Shown: positions 17,051-25,297 of the stretch, piece by piece | How positions within the stretch are numbered: the first letter of the stretch is position 1 | Layout of the letters: each line of letters starts with the position of its first letter | Origin: Paenibacillus sp. MSJ-34 | Lineage (GTDB): Bacteria > Bacillota > Bacilli > Paenibacillales > Paenibacillaceae | Length of the DNA: 64,000 nucleotides | NCBI RefSeq assembly: GCF_018918005.1 | Contig: NZ_JAHLPR010000029.1 | Location: 23,219-87,218, forward strand | Direction: 5' to 3' | Made by a program: the position numbers and the translations under genes | Notes under the pieces: model-generated | Told to the model about the DNA's origin: nothing | What the model saw: the letters and a program-made list of their open reading frames with translations, nothing else | Databases searched by the model: none

Positions 17051-18218
17051 CGGATTTCCCTCCAAATCGAATCGATAGTTTGCGCTCGGTAAAGCGGGCG
17101 CCTTCGATATCGCGGCCCATTAATACGCGCGGCAGCAGAACCTTCCTTTTATACGGCCCCGCTTGCACGGTTAACTCGTCTCCTTTTTGGCTTAATTGCA
17201 GATCGTCTTTGTTCACGAACGGAATGCTCAAGTCAAGTACATACCCGTCTTCCTCTTTGCGAATATCTTGTATTTTCCCTCGATGCAGGACGTCTGACGC
17301 TATTCGCTCCGCGAAAGCGGCCTCGCCCATTCGTTCGAGCATCGTGAGGCCGGCGACTTCCGTCTGCATCATCGGTATGCGCAGAATCGGCAGCGGCAGG
17401 AAGGACGCTTCGATCTCCCGCTCATATTTCTCCTGGATGCTATGCCATTCCGTCCAGTATCCGGTGGCGGCCTCTTTCGGAAGAATGCGGTTGATAACGA
17501 CGGCATCCGTATTGAAGCCGAATAAACATAAATAAGTGAACGCTCTACGCGCCTCCGCGATCACCATCTTTTCCGCATTGACGACCAGACGGATCGAAGT
17601 CATATCCGGGTCAAGCATAAGCTTCTGCATATCTTCCAACTCGCGCACGAATGTTTCGATTTTGTTCATGACGTTATCGTTCGGAAGTTCCAAACCGCTC
17701 ACCATTTTGGCGACAGGGCGCGCCACTTTGGCGAGGCGGCGCTGATACGGGAATATTTTCTCGATCCACCAATGCAGCACGTTCGGATAACTGAGCAGCC
17801 GCAACGTTTCGCCGGTCGGGGCGCAGTCGACGACAATGCAATCGTAATCCCCGCTCATCGCATGTCGCTTCAATTGCATGAGACTGAATAATTCCTCCAG
17901 CCCCGGAAATACGAGCATTTCCTCGTTCGTCACATCGTTCAACTCCGCCCAATTCATCAAGCTCGTGAGCCATTGCCGCACTTCTCCCCAGTGCTTTTCC
18001 GTTTCTTTCAGGCTATCGATCTCCTGGCCCCATAACCGCGGAGCGATCGACACGGGATCGCCGCCGAGCTGCGCGCCGACCGAATCCGACAAACTGTGGG
18101 CCGCATCCGTACTCATGATGAGCGTACGCCGTCCTTCCTTCGCAAGTCTTGCCGCCGTCGCCGCGGCGACGCTCGTTTTGCCGACTCCGCCCTTTCCCGT
18201 ATACACGATAATTCTCAT
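17043..18218 (-). CDS. ArsA/Get3-like ATPase with Hsp20-like C-terminal domain
   Basis: A 391-residue cytoplasmic P-loop ATPase. Deviant Walker A GKGGVGKT is at residues 8-15, with switch region STDAAHSLSDS and the A-motif DCAPTGETLRLL. Residues about 320-388 form an alpha-crystallin-like beta domain (SIPFVNKDDLQLSQKGDEL, then LPRVLMGRDIEGA), the ArsA_HSP20 fusion seen in bacterial homologs. There is no arsB, arsD or arsenite regulator nearby, so arsenite export is unlikely; a chaperone-like or tail-anchored-protein role is a guess. Start: AGGAGGAGATGGA-ATG. The gene lies downstream of a MarR gene with a shared operator type. Confidence 0.9.
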   Translation of the reverse strand: MRIIVYTGKGGVGKTSVAAATAARLAKEGRRTLIMSTDAAHSLSDSVGAQLGGDPVSIAPRLWGQEIDSLKETEKHWGEVRQWLTSLMNWAELNDVTNEEMLVFPGLEELFSLMQLKRHAMSGDYDCIVVDCAPTGETLRLLSYPNVLHWWIEKIFPYQRRLAKVARPVAKMVSGLELPNDNVMNKIETFVRELEDMQKLMLDPDMTSIRLVVNAEKMVIAEARRAFTYLCLFGFNTDAVVINRILPKEAATGYWTEWHSIQEKYEREIEASFLPLPILRIPMMQTEVAGLTMLERMGEAAFAERIASDVLHRGKIQDIRKEEDGYVLDLSIPFVNKDDLQLSQKGDELTVQAGPYKRKVLLPRVLMGRDIEGARFTERKLSIRFGGKSDE

Positions 18219-18280
18219 TCCATCTCCTCCTATCGGATCTATTTTTTAGCTAACGTATGACCTGCAAACGATAACATCAT

Positions 18281-18326
18281 CCCATTCAATTCAAAGGCGC
18301 ATCTCTCCCATTCAAATCAAAGGCAT
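18281..18326. repeat. short direct repeat in arsA-like promoter region
   Basis: CCCATTCAA(T/A)TCAAAGGC occurs at 18281 and again at 18307, a 26-base period, between the arsA-like start and the candidate MarR site. It may be part of the promoter or a slippage duplication. Confidence 0.4.
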
Positions 18327-18338
18327 CCCCCCTGCAAA

Positions 18339-18358
18339 ATAGTACGATTTCGTAGTAA
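18339..18358. promoter_or_regulatory. candidate MarR operator upstream of arsA-like gene
   Basis: TAGTACG-ATTT-CGTAGTAA is an imperfect copy of the palindrome found upstream of the MarR gene (TTACTACG-TTTT-CGTAGTAA). This suggests the regulator also controls the arsA-like operon. Confidence 0.55.
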
Positions 18359-18419
18359 TTGAGTAAAAAAATTTCGATGCCGATCCGGCGAACGAGACGC
18401 GCGAGTCGTCCGACCAAGG

Positions 18420-18902
18420 TTAATCGTCGATCCGAATGTTGCGAATGTTGCCGGACGAACGCCCCGCCGTTCGATTGCACGGACCGTCGCCTTGCAGCGC
18501 TTTGCCTATTTTGACGGCGATGCTCATGAACTGCTGCAGTTCCTCTTTGGTTAACGCCGATTCGACCCTGGCGATGACGCTTTCCATGAACGAACGCGCT
18601 TGCTGCGCAACCTGCTCGCCCTGCCCGGTAATCCGCGCAAAAATCATTCTTTGATCCTTATCCGATTGGACGCGTTCGATCAACCCTTTGCGCGCCATCC
18701 GTTTCGTCAGGCTCGTTACCGTGCTGAGCGGCGCTCCCAAGTCGGCCGCCAACTGGGACATCGTCTGTTCGCCGTATAAATGCAGCAAAATCAGTGCGGT
18801 CAGTTCGGAACGATTCACCTTCTGCTCCCATTCAGCCGTTTCAGGCAACAAGCTCAAAGGGCGAAGGCCGGTTTTCACATAAAATTCGAGTATCCGCTCC
18901 AT
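18420..18902 (-). CDS. MarR family transcriptional regulator
   Basis: A 160-residue winged-helix repressor. The helix-turn-helix lies in MSQLAADLGAPLSTVTSLTKRM, followed by the wing with KDQRMIFARIT (the DxR motif). The C-terminal helices mediate dimerisation. It sits upstream of the arsA-like gene on the same strand. A perfect palindrome in its own promoter and a near copy before arsA suggest autoregulation and control of the next operon. The ligand is unknown. Confidence 0.9.
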   Translation of the reverse strand: MERILEFYVKTGLRPLSLLPETAEWEQKVNRSELTALILLHLYGEQTMSQLAADLGAPLSTVTSLTKRMARKGLIERVQSDKDQRMIFARITGQGEQVAQQARSFMESVIARVESALTKEELQQFMSIAVKIGKALQGDGPCNRTAGRSSGNIRNIRIDD

Positions 18903-18957
18903 CGAAACGATGTTCCTCCATTACTACGAAAGTGAAGTTTTTTGATTTGCGCTCATT

Positions 18958-18977
18958 TTACTACGTTTTCGTAGTAA
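18958..18977. promoter_or_regulatory. MarR operator palindrome
   Basis: TTACTACG-TTTT-CGTAGTAA is a perfect 8+8 dyad about 55 bases upstream of the MarR start codon. A further half-site TTACTACGA lies at 18921-18929. Confidence 0.7.
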
Positions 18978-19009
18978 TTGCAAGCGGGTAAAAAATGCGC
19001 GATAGCAAA

Positions 19010-19050
19010 TATGCCTTATTCGCGAAGAGGAAACCCGCGAATAAGGCATA
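19010..19050 (-). terminator. 15-bp hairpin downstream of tsaD
   Basis: TATGCCTTATTCGCG (19010-19024) and CGCGAATAAGGCATA (19036-19050) form a perfect 15-bp stem with an 11-base loop, 26 bases past the tsaD stop codon. On the minus strand only TTTG follows. It may be a terminator or an RNA-stabilising hairpin. Confidence 0.55.
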
Positions 19051-19075
19051 CTCTACCCGATCCTTACATCCGTTA

Positions 19076-20158
19076 TCATTCTACCGACCAGCCCTCTAGC
19101 GAAAACAGGGGCTCGGCTTTCATGTCCAGCGGCGTAAACTGGCCGCGCTGCCATTTGAGGTAAGCGGCGGCGGCGATCATCGCCGCATTGTCTCCGCATA
19201 GCTCGTGCGGCGGCACAAGCAGCGGCACCCGCTCCGCCTCGCAACGGGCCGAGAGCGCCGCGCGCAAGCCTTTGTTGGCGGCTACGCCGCCGCATAGCAA
19301 CAACTGCTTGGCCTCGTAGGCTTTCACCGCCCGCATCGACTTCTCGACGAGAACGTCGATGACCGACTCTTGAAAGCCGCGGGCCAGCGCCGCCCGCATC
19401 GGCGGCTCGCCGCGCATTTTCGCTTGGTTGATCACGTTCAGCACCGCCGATTTCAGCCCGCTGAAGCTGAAATCGTACGATTCCGGTTCCAACCAAGCGC
19501 GCGGCAATTCGATCGTTTCGTCCGCTTCGCCCGCCAGCCGATCGACATGCGGCCCGCCCGGATACGGGAACTGCAGCGCGCGGGCCACTTTATCGTACGC
19601 TTCGCCTACCGCGTCGTCGCGCGTGCGCCCGATCAGGCGAAATACGCCTTCGCGCTCGATATATACCAGTTCCGTATGTCCGCCGGAAGCGACGAGCGCT
19701 ATGCAGGGATATTCCATCTCATGGACTAATGCGTTCGCGTAAATATGTCCCGCGATATGATGCGTGCCGATCAGCGGCAAATCTAGAGCCAGCGCCAAGC
19801 TTTTCGCCGCAACGATGCCGACCAGCAGCGAGCCGACCAGCCCTGGCCCTTGCGTGACCGCAATCGCGGACAAGTCCGCAAGGGATAGCCCCGACTTCCG
19901 CACCGCTTCGTCGATAATGAACGTAATCGTTTCTACATGTTTCCGCGACGCTACCTCCGGTACGACGCCGCCGAATTTTTGATGCGTATCGATCTGGCTG
20001 GAAACGATGTTGGCGACGATATCGCGCCCATCCTTGACGATCGCGACCGACGTCTCGTCGCAGCTCGTTTCGATCGCCAGAATGTAGCATGACTTCTTCG
20101 TATCTGCCGTTGCTGTCACCGTCGCCACCCCGCTATGCTTATCTTGCAATAATTCCAT
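19076..20158 (-). CDS. tsaD: tRNA N6-threonylcarbamoyladenosine transferase TsaD
   Basis: A 360-residue ASKHA-fold metalloprotein (Gcp/Kae1 family). With TsaB and TsaE it transfers threonylcarbamoyl to A37 of ANN-decoding tRNAs. Visible: ETSCDETSVAIV phosphate loop, metal-binding His134 and His138 (HHIAGHIYAN), and the C-terminal GGVAANKGLR and DNAAM motifs. It is the last gene of the thiL-tsaE-tsaB-rimI-tsaD operon. The N-terminal 22 residues before SCYILAIETS are unusually long, so an internal start is possible. Confidence 0.97.
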   Translation of the reverse strand: MELLQDKHSGVATVTATADTKKSCYILAIETSCDETSVAIVKDGRDIVANIVSSQIDTHQKFGGVVPEVASRKHVETITFIIDEAVRKSGLSLADLSAIAVTQGPGLVGSLLVGIVAAKSLALALDLPLIGTHHIAGHIYANALVHEMEYPCIALVASGGHTELVYIEREGVFRLIGRTRDDAVGEAYDKVARALQFPYPGGPHVDRLAGEADETIELPRAWLEPESYDFSFSGLKSAVLNVINQAKMRGEPPMRAALARGFQESVIDVLVEKSMRAVKAYEAKQLLLCGGVAANKGLRAALSARCEAERVPLLVPPHELCGDNAAMIAAAAYLKWQRGQFTPLDMKAEPLFSLEGWSVE

Positions 20159-20182
20159 TTCAACTGTTGTTCATCTCTTTCG

Positions 20183-20662
20183 TTATACTTTTTGTCCCGG
20201 CAAATCCGCCCACATAATTAACGCATCTTCGTTGTTGTCGGAATAATAGCGTTTCCGAACGCCGGAAGGGGCGAAGCCTAATTTGGCATATAGATTTTGC
20301 GCAATCGTATTGGAAACGCGGACTTCGAGCGTCATTCTCCGCATCCCGAGAAATGCCGCCGTCTTCATCATCTCCCGCAGCAGCCTTTCTCCCAGCTTGC
20401 GGCCGCGGTACGCAGGCCGAACGGCAATATTCGTAATATGCGCTTCGTCCACGATCGTCCACATGCCTCCATATCCGATAATGACGCCGTCGCATTCCAT
20501 CACCATGTAGCGCGCAAAATGATTTTGCAGCAATTCGTTCCGGAATGCCTCCTCCGTCCACGGCAAGGCGAATGATTCCCGCTCCAGCGCAGCGATAGCC
20601 GGAATATCCTCCAATTGCATCATACGAAAGCAAAGATCGCCCGATTCGCTATGTCCGACCAT
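20183..20662 (-). CDS. rimI: ribosomal-protein-alanine N-acetyltransferase RimI
   Basis: A 159-residue GNAT enzyme placed between tsaB and tsaD as in Bacillus. The acetyl-CoA loop is AVRPAYRGRKLGERLL, with the RimI-like EDIPAIAALERESF start and VSNTIAQNLYAKLGF. By family it acetylates the N-terminus of ribosomal protein S18. Ribosome site GGAGGAGG. Confidence 0.92.
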   Translation of the reverse strand: MVGHSESGDLCFRMMQLEDIPAIAALERESFALPWTEEAFRNELLQNHFARYMVMECDGVIIGYGGMWTIVDEAHITNIAVRPAYRGRKLGERLLREMMKTAAFLGMRRMTLEVRVSNTIAQNLYAKLGFAPSGVRKRYYSDNNEDALIMWADLPGQKV

Positions 20663-20677
20663 GGTACCGCCTCCTCC

Positions 20678-21694
20678 TCATGACTTCGCCAGCAACTTCG
20701 CCTCGGCTTCCGCAAGCTGCGTATAATTCGGCTCCAAGCGGTGTACATCGGCAAAATCGCCTGCAGCGTACGGTCCCGCCCCGATTCTGCCGATCCAACG
20801 CGCTTGCATATGAGCGGGCATGATTCGGATTAGCTCGCCGAACCGCTCCTGCAGCCGATTCGCTTCCGTGCGATGGAGTTCGATATCGCCCACAAACCAA
20901 ACACGCGCCGGCTTCACATCCGGCACGCTTCCGGGAAAGGGCGGCAACCCGAAACCGGCGCCATCCTGCCGCGGATTGTTCCCGTCCGCTCCGTTCGAAT
21001 CGGCTTTCCCGCCAAGCTTAAGCGAGCGGTCGGTCCCGATATATGCTTCCAATCGTGCGGCCACCGCATCCGCCCAGTCCCGCATTAAGCGGATTCCGTC
21101 CGGCGCGCAGCGCTGCCAACGCAATCCCGCGCCGGCGCCGGCGAACAACGCCGTATACACTTGTCCGCGCCGAGCGTCCATCAGCGGGATCACCCAATCT
21201 ACCCCGTTGCCTTCTCCGCTCCAAGATGAGAAAGGCTGCTCCGGCGCTAACATCGGTACGTTTCGGAGCATATTGCTTTCTGCCGCTTCGCTTGCGCTCT
21301 GGTCCGCATCGCCATGTTCTGCATGACCCTGTTCTGCATCGCCCTGCCGCAAACCGCCGATCGCCAATGCCTCCAGGCTCGATACGCCGACAATCGGCTT
21401 GCTCCAGGCCCATGCCAACGTTTTGGCCACCGTAATGCCGATGCGCACGCCCGTGTACGATCCCGGTCCCCGCCCGACTATAATCCCGCCAATATCGCCC
21501 GGCGTCATGTCGAGCTCGGGCAACAACCGCTTTACCGTCGGCACCAGATGCATCGAATGATTTCGTTCCGAATGCGAGGATATTTCACCGAACGCTCTCG
21601 TTCCCGCTTCGTCCGTCACGGCAACGGTCAGCGCAGCGGTAGAAGTGTCAAGCGCCAATAACCGCTTATTCGCCTTATCGTCGTTTAAGCCCAT
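20678..21694 (-). CDS. tsaB: tRNA threonylcarbamoyladenosine biosynthesis protein TsaB
   Basis: A 338-residue ASKHA-fold partner of TsaD: LALDTSTAALTVAV and GRGPGSYTGVRIG identify it. It is longer than the usual 220-240 residues. The extra length comes from Gly/Ala/Glu- and Asn/Gly-rich insertions near residues 115-155 and 235-265, so these are probably surface loops. It starts 3 bases after the tsaE stop. Confidence 0.94.
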   Translation of the reverse strand: MGLNDDKANKRLLALDTSTAALTVAVTDEAGTRAFGEISSHSERNHSMHLVPTVKRLLPELDMTPGDIGGIIVGRGPGSYTGVRIGITVAKTLAWAWSKPIVGVSSLEALAIGGLRQGDAEQGHAEHGDADQSASEAAESNMLRNVPMLAPEQPFSSWSGEGNGVDWVIPLMDARRGQVYTALFAGAGAGLRWQRCAPDGIRLMRDWADAVAARLEAYIGTDRSLKLGGKADSNGADGNNPRQDGAGFGLPPFPGSVPDVKPARVWFVGDIELHRTEANRLQERFGELIRIMPAHMQARWIGRIGAGPYAAGDFADVHRLEPNYTQLAEAEAKLLAKS

Positions 21695-21697
21695 AAT

Positions 21698-22174
21698 CTA
21701 TACTCCATTCCGTTTCAAGTTGTCGCACCATGAAGCATACGGTTCTCCATAAGCCTCGCAGCGGAAAATGCGCTCGGTAGCGCCGATCGTTTCGATGTAA
21801 ATATGCAGATGCCGCGGGGGCAGCAGGTCGGCGATGATGCTCGCCCATTCCACCAAAGTCAGGCCTTCCCCGTAAAAGTATTCATCCAAACCAAGCTCGT
21901 CCGCTTCCTCGAGCGAAATCCGGTAGACGTCCATATGATATAAAGGGATCTCCCCTTCGTATTCTTTAATAATCGTAAACGTCGGACTGCTCACGATATC
22001 TTTCACCCCGATCGCCTTCGCGAGCGCTTGTGAAAATCTCGTTTTCCCGGCGCCGAGATCCCCGTCAAGAGCAATGACGGCGCCCGGTTCGATCCAGCCC
22101 GCCAACGCTGCCGCAAAACGCTCCGTTTCTTCTTCGCTATGCGATTCGTATGCAAATGTTGCGGTTTGCGTCAA
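21698..22174 (-). CDS. tsaE: tRNA threonylcarbamoyladenosine biosynthesis ATPase TsaE
   Basis: A 158-residue P-loop ATPase that powers the TsaB-TsaD complex. Walker A is GDLGAGKTRFSQ (residues about 39-50). Next come SSPTFTIIKEYEGEIPLYHMD and the family motif EWA (LVEWASII). Normal length. Confidence 0.96.
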   Translation of the reverse strand: MTQTATFAYESHSEEETERFAAALAGWIEPGAVIALDGDLGAGKTRFSQALAKAIGVKDIVSSPTFTIIKEYEGEIPLYHMDVYRISLEEADELGLDEYFYGEGLTLVEWASIIADLLPPRHLHIYIETIGATERIFRCEAYGEPYASWCDNLKRNGV

Positions 22175-22209
22175 TACCGCTCAACTCCCATCTTCATCAG
22201 TGAACATTA

Positions 22210-23244
22210 TTATGCAAAATGATTATAACCGCGCTTTTCAAGCACATGGCGCTTTCCGTTTCTGTCCTGCAGCATCATCCCGGAAAAATCGCCGCTTGCC
22301 TCGCCGATGACGGCAAAGCCGATTCCTTCGCGGGCAAATCGTTCCCTGGCCTCATCGGCCCGATCGGCCGGCAATGTGCCCACCAACTGATAATCCTCCC
22401 CGCCGAACAATACCCAATCCAGCGGATCCGCTCCTTGTGTCCGGGCATATTCGTTCAAAGCCGGATCGAGCGGAATGCGGGCGGCGTCGAGTATGATGCC
22501 GACGTTCGACGCTTCGGCGATTTCGGCGGCATCGCTCGCCAGCCCGTCGCTAATATCGTTCAAGGCATGTCCGAATCCGCATTCCGCCAACAGACGCCCT
22601 GCCCGCACCTGCGGTTCGGGACGGCGATGAGCAAGCACCAAAGGCCGCACGGCCGGCGGCGCCTCGGAAGCAGGTATGGCTTCCGTGCCGCCTGATCGCT
22701 GCAGCCAATGCAGCCCTGCGGCGGAGCAGCCGAATCGTCCGCCGGCCACGAACACGATGTCGCCGGGCCGGGCGGCGGAGCGAAGCAGCGATCGGCCCCG
22801 TTCGATTCGTCCGATGGCCGTCACGCTTACGATCATATGCGCCGGCGACGCCGTTGTATCGCCTCCGATGATTTCAAAGCCGTAAGCGTCGGCGCATTGA
22901 TAGATTCCGTCGTATAGGCTGCTTAAACGACCGGGATCGTATGCGGGCGGCGCAGCGATCGAGACGAGCGCGTAGCATGGGACGGCTCCCATCGCCGCCA
23001 GATCGCTTATATTGGAAGCGATCGCCTTATAGCCGACATCTTCCGCGCTCATCGTTCGCGAATTGAAGTGGATTTCCTCCACCATCATGTCGGCCGTAAC
23101 GACCCATTCCGTCCCGGGGGCCGCCTCCACCACCGCGGCATCGTCCCCAATGCCGACGACAACGCCGCGCTCGCGGGCTTGCTCCGCATTCGCGCGCCCG
23201 CCGGTCAACATCCTGATGAGCCCGAACTCGTCCAGTTGTGACAT
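22210..23244 (-). CDS. thiL: thiamine-monophosphate kinase ThiL
   Basis: A 344-residue PurM-like ATP-dependent kinase making thiamine diphosphate. Visible: GIGDDAAVVE Mg-binding loop, EIHFNSRTMSAEDVGYKAIASNISDLAAMGA, GGDTTASP, and DISDGLASDAAEIA. I placed the start at ATG 23244 (GGAAGGTG, 5-base spacing); a GTG five codons earlier overlaps that site. First gene of the tsa operon. Confidence 0.96.
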   Translation of the reverse strand: MSQLDEFGLIRMLTGGRANAEQARERGVVVGIGDDAAVVEAAPGTEWVVTADMMVEEIHFNSRTMSAEDVGYKAIASNISDLAAMGAVPCYALVSIAAPPAYDPGRLSSLYDGIYQCADAYGFEIIGGDTTASPAHMIVSVTAIGRIERGRSLLRSAARPGDIVFVAGGRFGCSAAGLHWLQRSGGTEAIPASEAPPAVRPLVLAHRRPEPQVRAGRLLAECGFGHALNDISDGLASDAAEIAEASNVGIILDAARIPLDPALNEYARTQGADPLDWVLFGGEDYQLVGTLPADRADEARERFAREGIGFAVIGEASGDFSGMMLQDRNGKRHVLEKRGYNHFA

Positions 23245-23259
23245 CCGTTCACCTTCCAC

Positions 23260-23640
23260 GTGATATTGACCTTATTATATCGGTCTCGTTTCTGCGCCGC
23301 AAGCAACGATTCGCGCATCGTTCTTTCAAGCCGCCGGCGGGAATGCGATCCTCGACCTTGCCGGCGGGGCGGCCGGGCCCGATCGAGATGCGGACTGTTT
23401 GTGCTCAAACGCCGCATTCCGGCACTTTGGCGGACTAGCACGCAATTTGTGTATGATTTTTCACATACATATACAGGATCAGGGCACAAATCGCTGTTTA
23501 TGTACGAAATTTCGAACAAAATCGGCCATTTCGATATGTGCGCCGCTCATTGTGTACGATTTTTCACATACATTTGCAGGATCAGGGCACAAATCGCAAT
23601 TTGTGTACGAAATTTCCACCATCGTCCGTCGCCCGCTAGT
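23260..23640. repeat. intergenic spacer with two copies of a ~68-bp repeat
   Basis: A 540-base gap without a gene. Copies at 23446-23513 and 23549-23616 (103-base period) share blocks such as GATTTTTCACATACAT, CAGGATCAGGGCACAAATCGC and TGTACGAAATTTC. Inside each, GTATG/CATAC arms flank ATTTTTCA and could form a hairpin. Confidence 0.7.
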
Positions 23641-23770
23641 CCGCCAGCCCACCATCCACCATCCACCATCCACCGTCCGCTATTCCGCCAGTCCATCATC
23701 CACCGTCCACTATCCCGCTAGTCCCCTAGTCCGCCAGCCCATCCTCCGCCGGTCCGCCAGCCGCCACTCC
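23640..23770. repeat. short degenerate tandem repeats
   Basis: Iterated words of the type CCACCATC and TCCGCCAG(C/T)CCA fill about 130 bases between the 103-base repeats and the sspH terminator. They are pyrimidine-rich on the plus strand. No coding frame is supported. Confidence 0.6.
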
Positions 23771-23796
23771 CGCCTCTCATCCGAGCGACAACAGCA

Positions 23797-23830
23797 AAAA
23801 CCGGCGCTCATAGCCGAGACGCCGGTTGCA
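23797..23830 (-). terminator. sspH terminator
   Basis: Minus strand ACCGGCG ... CGCCGGT followed by TTTTTG, directly after the sspH stop codon. Confidence 0.85.
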
Positions 23831-23835
23831 ACAGC

Positions 23836-24018
23836 TTATTGTGCTTCCTGCAAACGATCGACGGAAACGGTTTGCGTGTTGCCGGGGTTGGTGCCGACCT
23901 GCACCGTCGCCATCCGGTTCGCTTCGTCCACGCTTTCGATCCACACCGAGTTGCCGTCAAGATGCACGGGAAACATATCTTTGGAATGCAAAATTTCCTT
24001 TGCGCGGTTAACGTCCAT
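23836..24018 (-). CDS. sspH: H-type small acid-soluble spore protein
   Basis: A 60-residue SspH-family protein: MDVNRAKEILHSKDMFPVHL, then a short beta-rich body ending QTVSVDRLQEAQ. SspH-type proteins are made late in sporulation in the forespore. This is direct evidence for an endospore former. The ribosome site is GGAGGTG, and a strong terminator follows. Confidence 0.9.
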   Translation of the reverse strand: MDVNRAKEILHSKDMFPVHLDGNSVWIESVDEANRMATVQVGTNPGNTQTVSVDRLQEAQ

Positions 24019-24085
24019 GCTACACCTCCAATAAACTCAATATTCGAGCATAAAACATTGTTTCGCCATACTATATCGTCGCCGG

Positions 24086-24271
24086 TTACTTATCCGCCGA
24101 TTCGTCCGTCTCGTCCATCGTATCGGTCGTCGACGCCCCGATAAATCCGTTTTGTCCCGTCACTTGTCCGCCGCCGAGCCCTTCGTTTACCATACGGTCG
24201 ATATCCATAAAATACGATTTTCGGCCTTCGCTTATCTCATCCCGTTCTTTTTCCTCGTCCTGCCTTGCCAT
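24086..24271 (-). CDS. small acidic conserved hypothetical protein
   Basis: A 61-residue, charged, probably unstructured protein. Its recognisable core is YFMDIDRMVNEGLGGG followed by TTDTMDE. GGAGGTG lies 7 bases before the ATG, so it is very likely expressed. The function is unknown; position next to sspH hints at a sporulation link, but this is only context. Confidence 0.72.
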   Translation of the reverse strand: MARQDEEKERDEISEGRKSYFMDIDRMVNEGLGGGQVTGQNGFIGASTTDTMDETDESADK

Positions 24272-24373
24272 CTCATCGCACCTCCGCTAAATAGTTTGCC
24301 CCGGATACACATATACTAACAGCGGTTGTTCAAATTGAGACATCCACCACTTACGCAAAGGAGATTCTAATGT

Positions 24374-25294
24374 ATGCTTACCGTCTGGAAAGGAGCCATC
24401 AGCTTCGGGCTGGTTCATGTGCCTGTCAAAATGTTCGCAGCGACGGAAGATAAAGATATTTCGATGCGCTACATTCATAAAGTTTGCGGCAGCCCGTTGT
24501 CGTATGTGCGAACGTGTCCGGTTTGCGAGCAGGAAGTCGGATGGGACGACATTTCGAAAGGATACGAATACGAAAAGGGCAAGTTTGTCCTGTTTGAAAA
24601 AGAAGAGCTCGAACAATTGAACGACGAGGCCAACAAAGCGATTACGATTATGGATTTCGTCGACTTGAAGGAAATCGATCCGATTTATTTCCAGAAAACA
24701 TATTATTTATCGCCCGATCACGCCGGAGCGAACGCCTATAACTTGCTGCTTGAAGCGATGCGCCAAACGGGCAAAATCGGCGTGGCCAAAATTTCGATCC
24801 GTTCCAAGAGCAGTCTGGCGGCGATCCGGGTGATCGACCGTTGTCTGGCGATCGAGACGATATTTTATCCGGATGAAATCCGGTCGATCGAGAAAGTCCC
24901 CAACCTTCCCGAACAAATCAACGTCAACGATAAGGAACTCGGCATGGCTAAGCTGCTGATTGAGCAATTATCGACGCCGTTCGAGCCGCAGAAATATACG
25001 GACGATTACCGCGAACGGGTACTCGCGGCAATTCAGCAGAAAGTGGCGGGCGAGGAAGTGAAGATCGCGCCGGAGCAGAAGCAGCAAGCGAATGTGGTCG
25101 ATTTGATGGCGGCTTTGCAAGCGAGCATCGAAGCCGTCAAGCCGATCGCGCCGGACCCTGGCGAGGCGACGCCGCGTAAACGCGCCCGCAAAACGCCGGC
25201 AGCGAAGAAAGCCGCGGAAACAGCGGAAGCCGAAGCGCCGGCCGTGACAGCGCCGAAACGAACGCGCGGCAAGAAAACGAAGGAATCGGTGTAG
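24374..25294 (+). CDS. ku: non-homologous end joining protein Ku
   Basis: A 306-residue bacterial Ku that binds DNA double-strand ends as a homodimer and recruits LigD. The start MLTVWKGAISFGLVHVPVKM is diagnostic. Two Cys-rich turns (CGSPL, CPVCEQ) follow. The core runs to about residue 250. After that is a Lys/Ala/Pro-rich basic tail (RKRARKTPAAKKA) like the DNA-sliding tails of other bacterial Ku proteins. It is followed after 3 bases by the ligase gene. Confidence 0.97.
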   Translation: MLTVWKGAISFGLVHVPVKMFAATEDKDISMRYIHKVCGSPLSYVRTCPVCEQEVGWDDISKGYEYEKGKFVLFEKEELEQLNDEANKAITIMDFVDLKEIDPIYFQKTYYLSPDHAGANAYNLLLEAMRQTGKIGVAKISIRSKSSLAAIRVIDRCLAIETIFYPDEIRSIEKVPNLPEQINVNDKELGMAKLLIEQLSTPFEPQKYTDDYRERVLAAIQQKVAGEEVKIAPEQKQQANVVDLMAALQASIEAVKPIAPDPGEATPRKRARKTPAAKKAAETAEAEAPAVTAPKRTRGKKTKESV

Positions 25295-25297
25295 CTT

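Noticed and set aside
17043..18218. Arsenic resistance operon
   Set aside because: No arsB, arsC, arsD or ArsR-type regulator; the Hsp20-like fusion form is widespread without arsenic genes.
23446..23616. CRISPR array
   Set aside because: Only two long, imperfect repeats with no uniform spacers and no cas genes.
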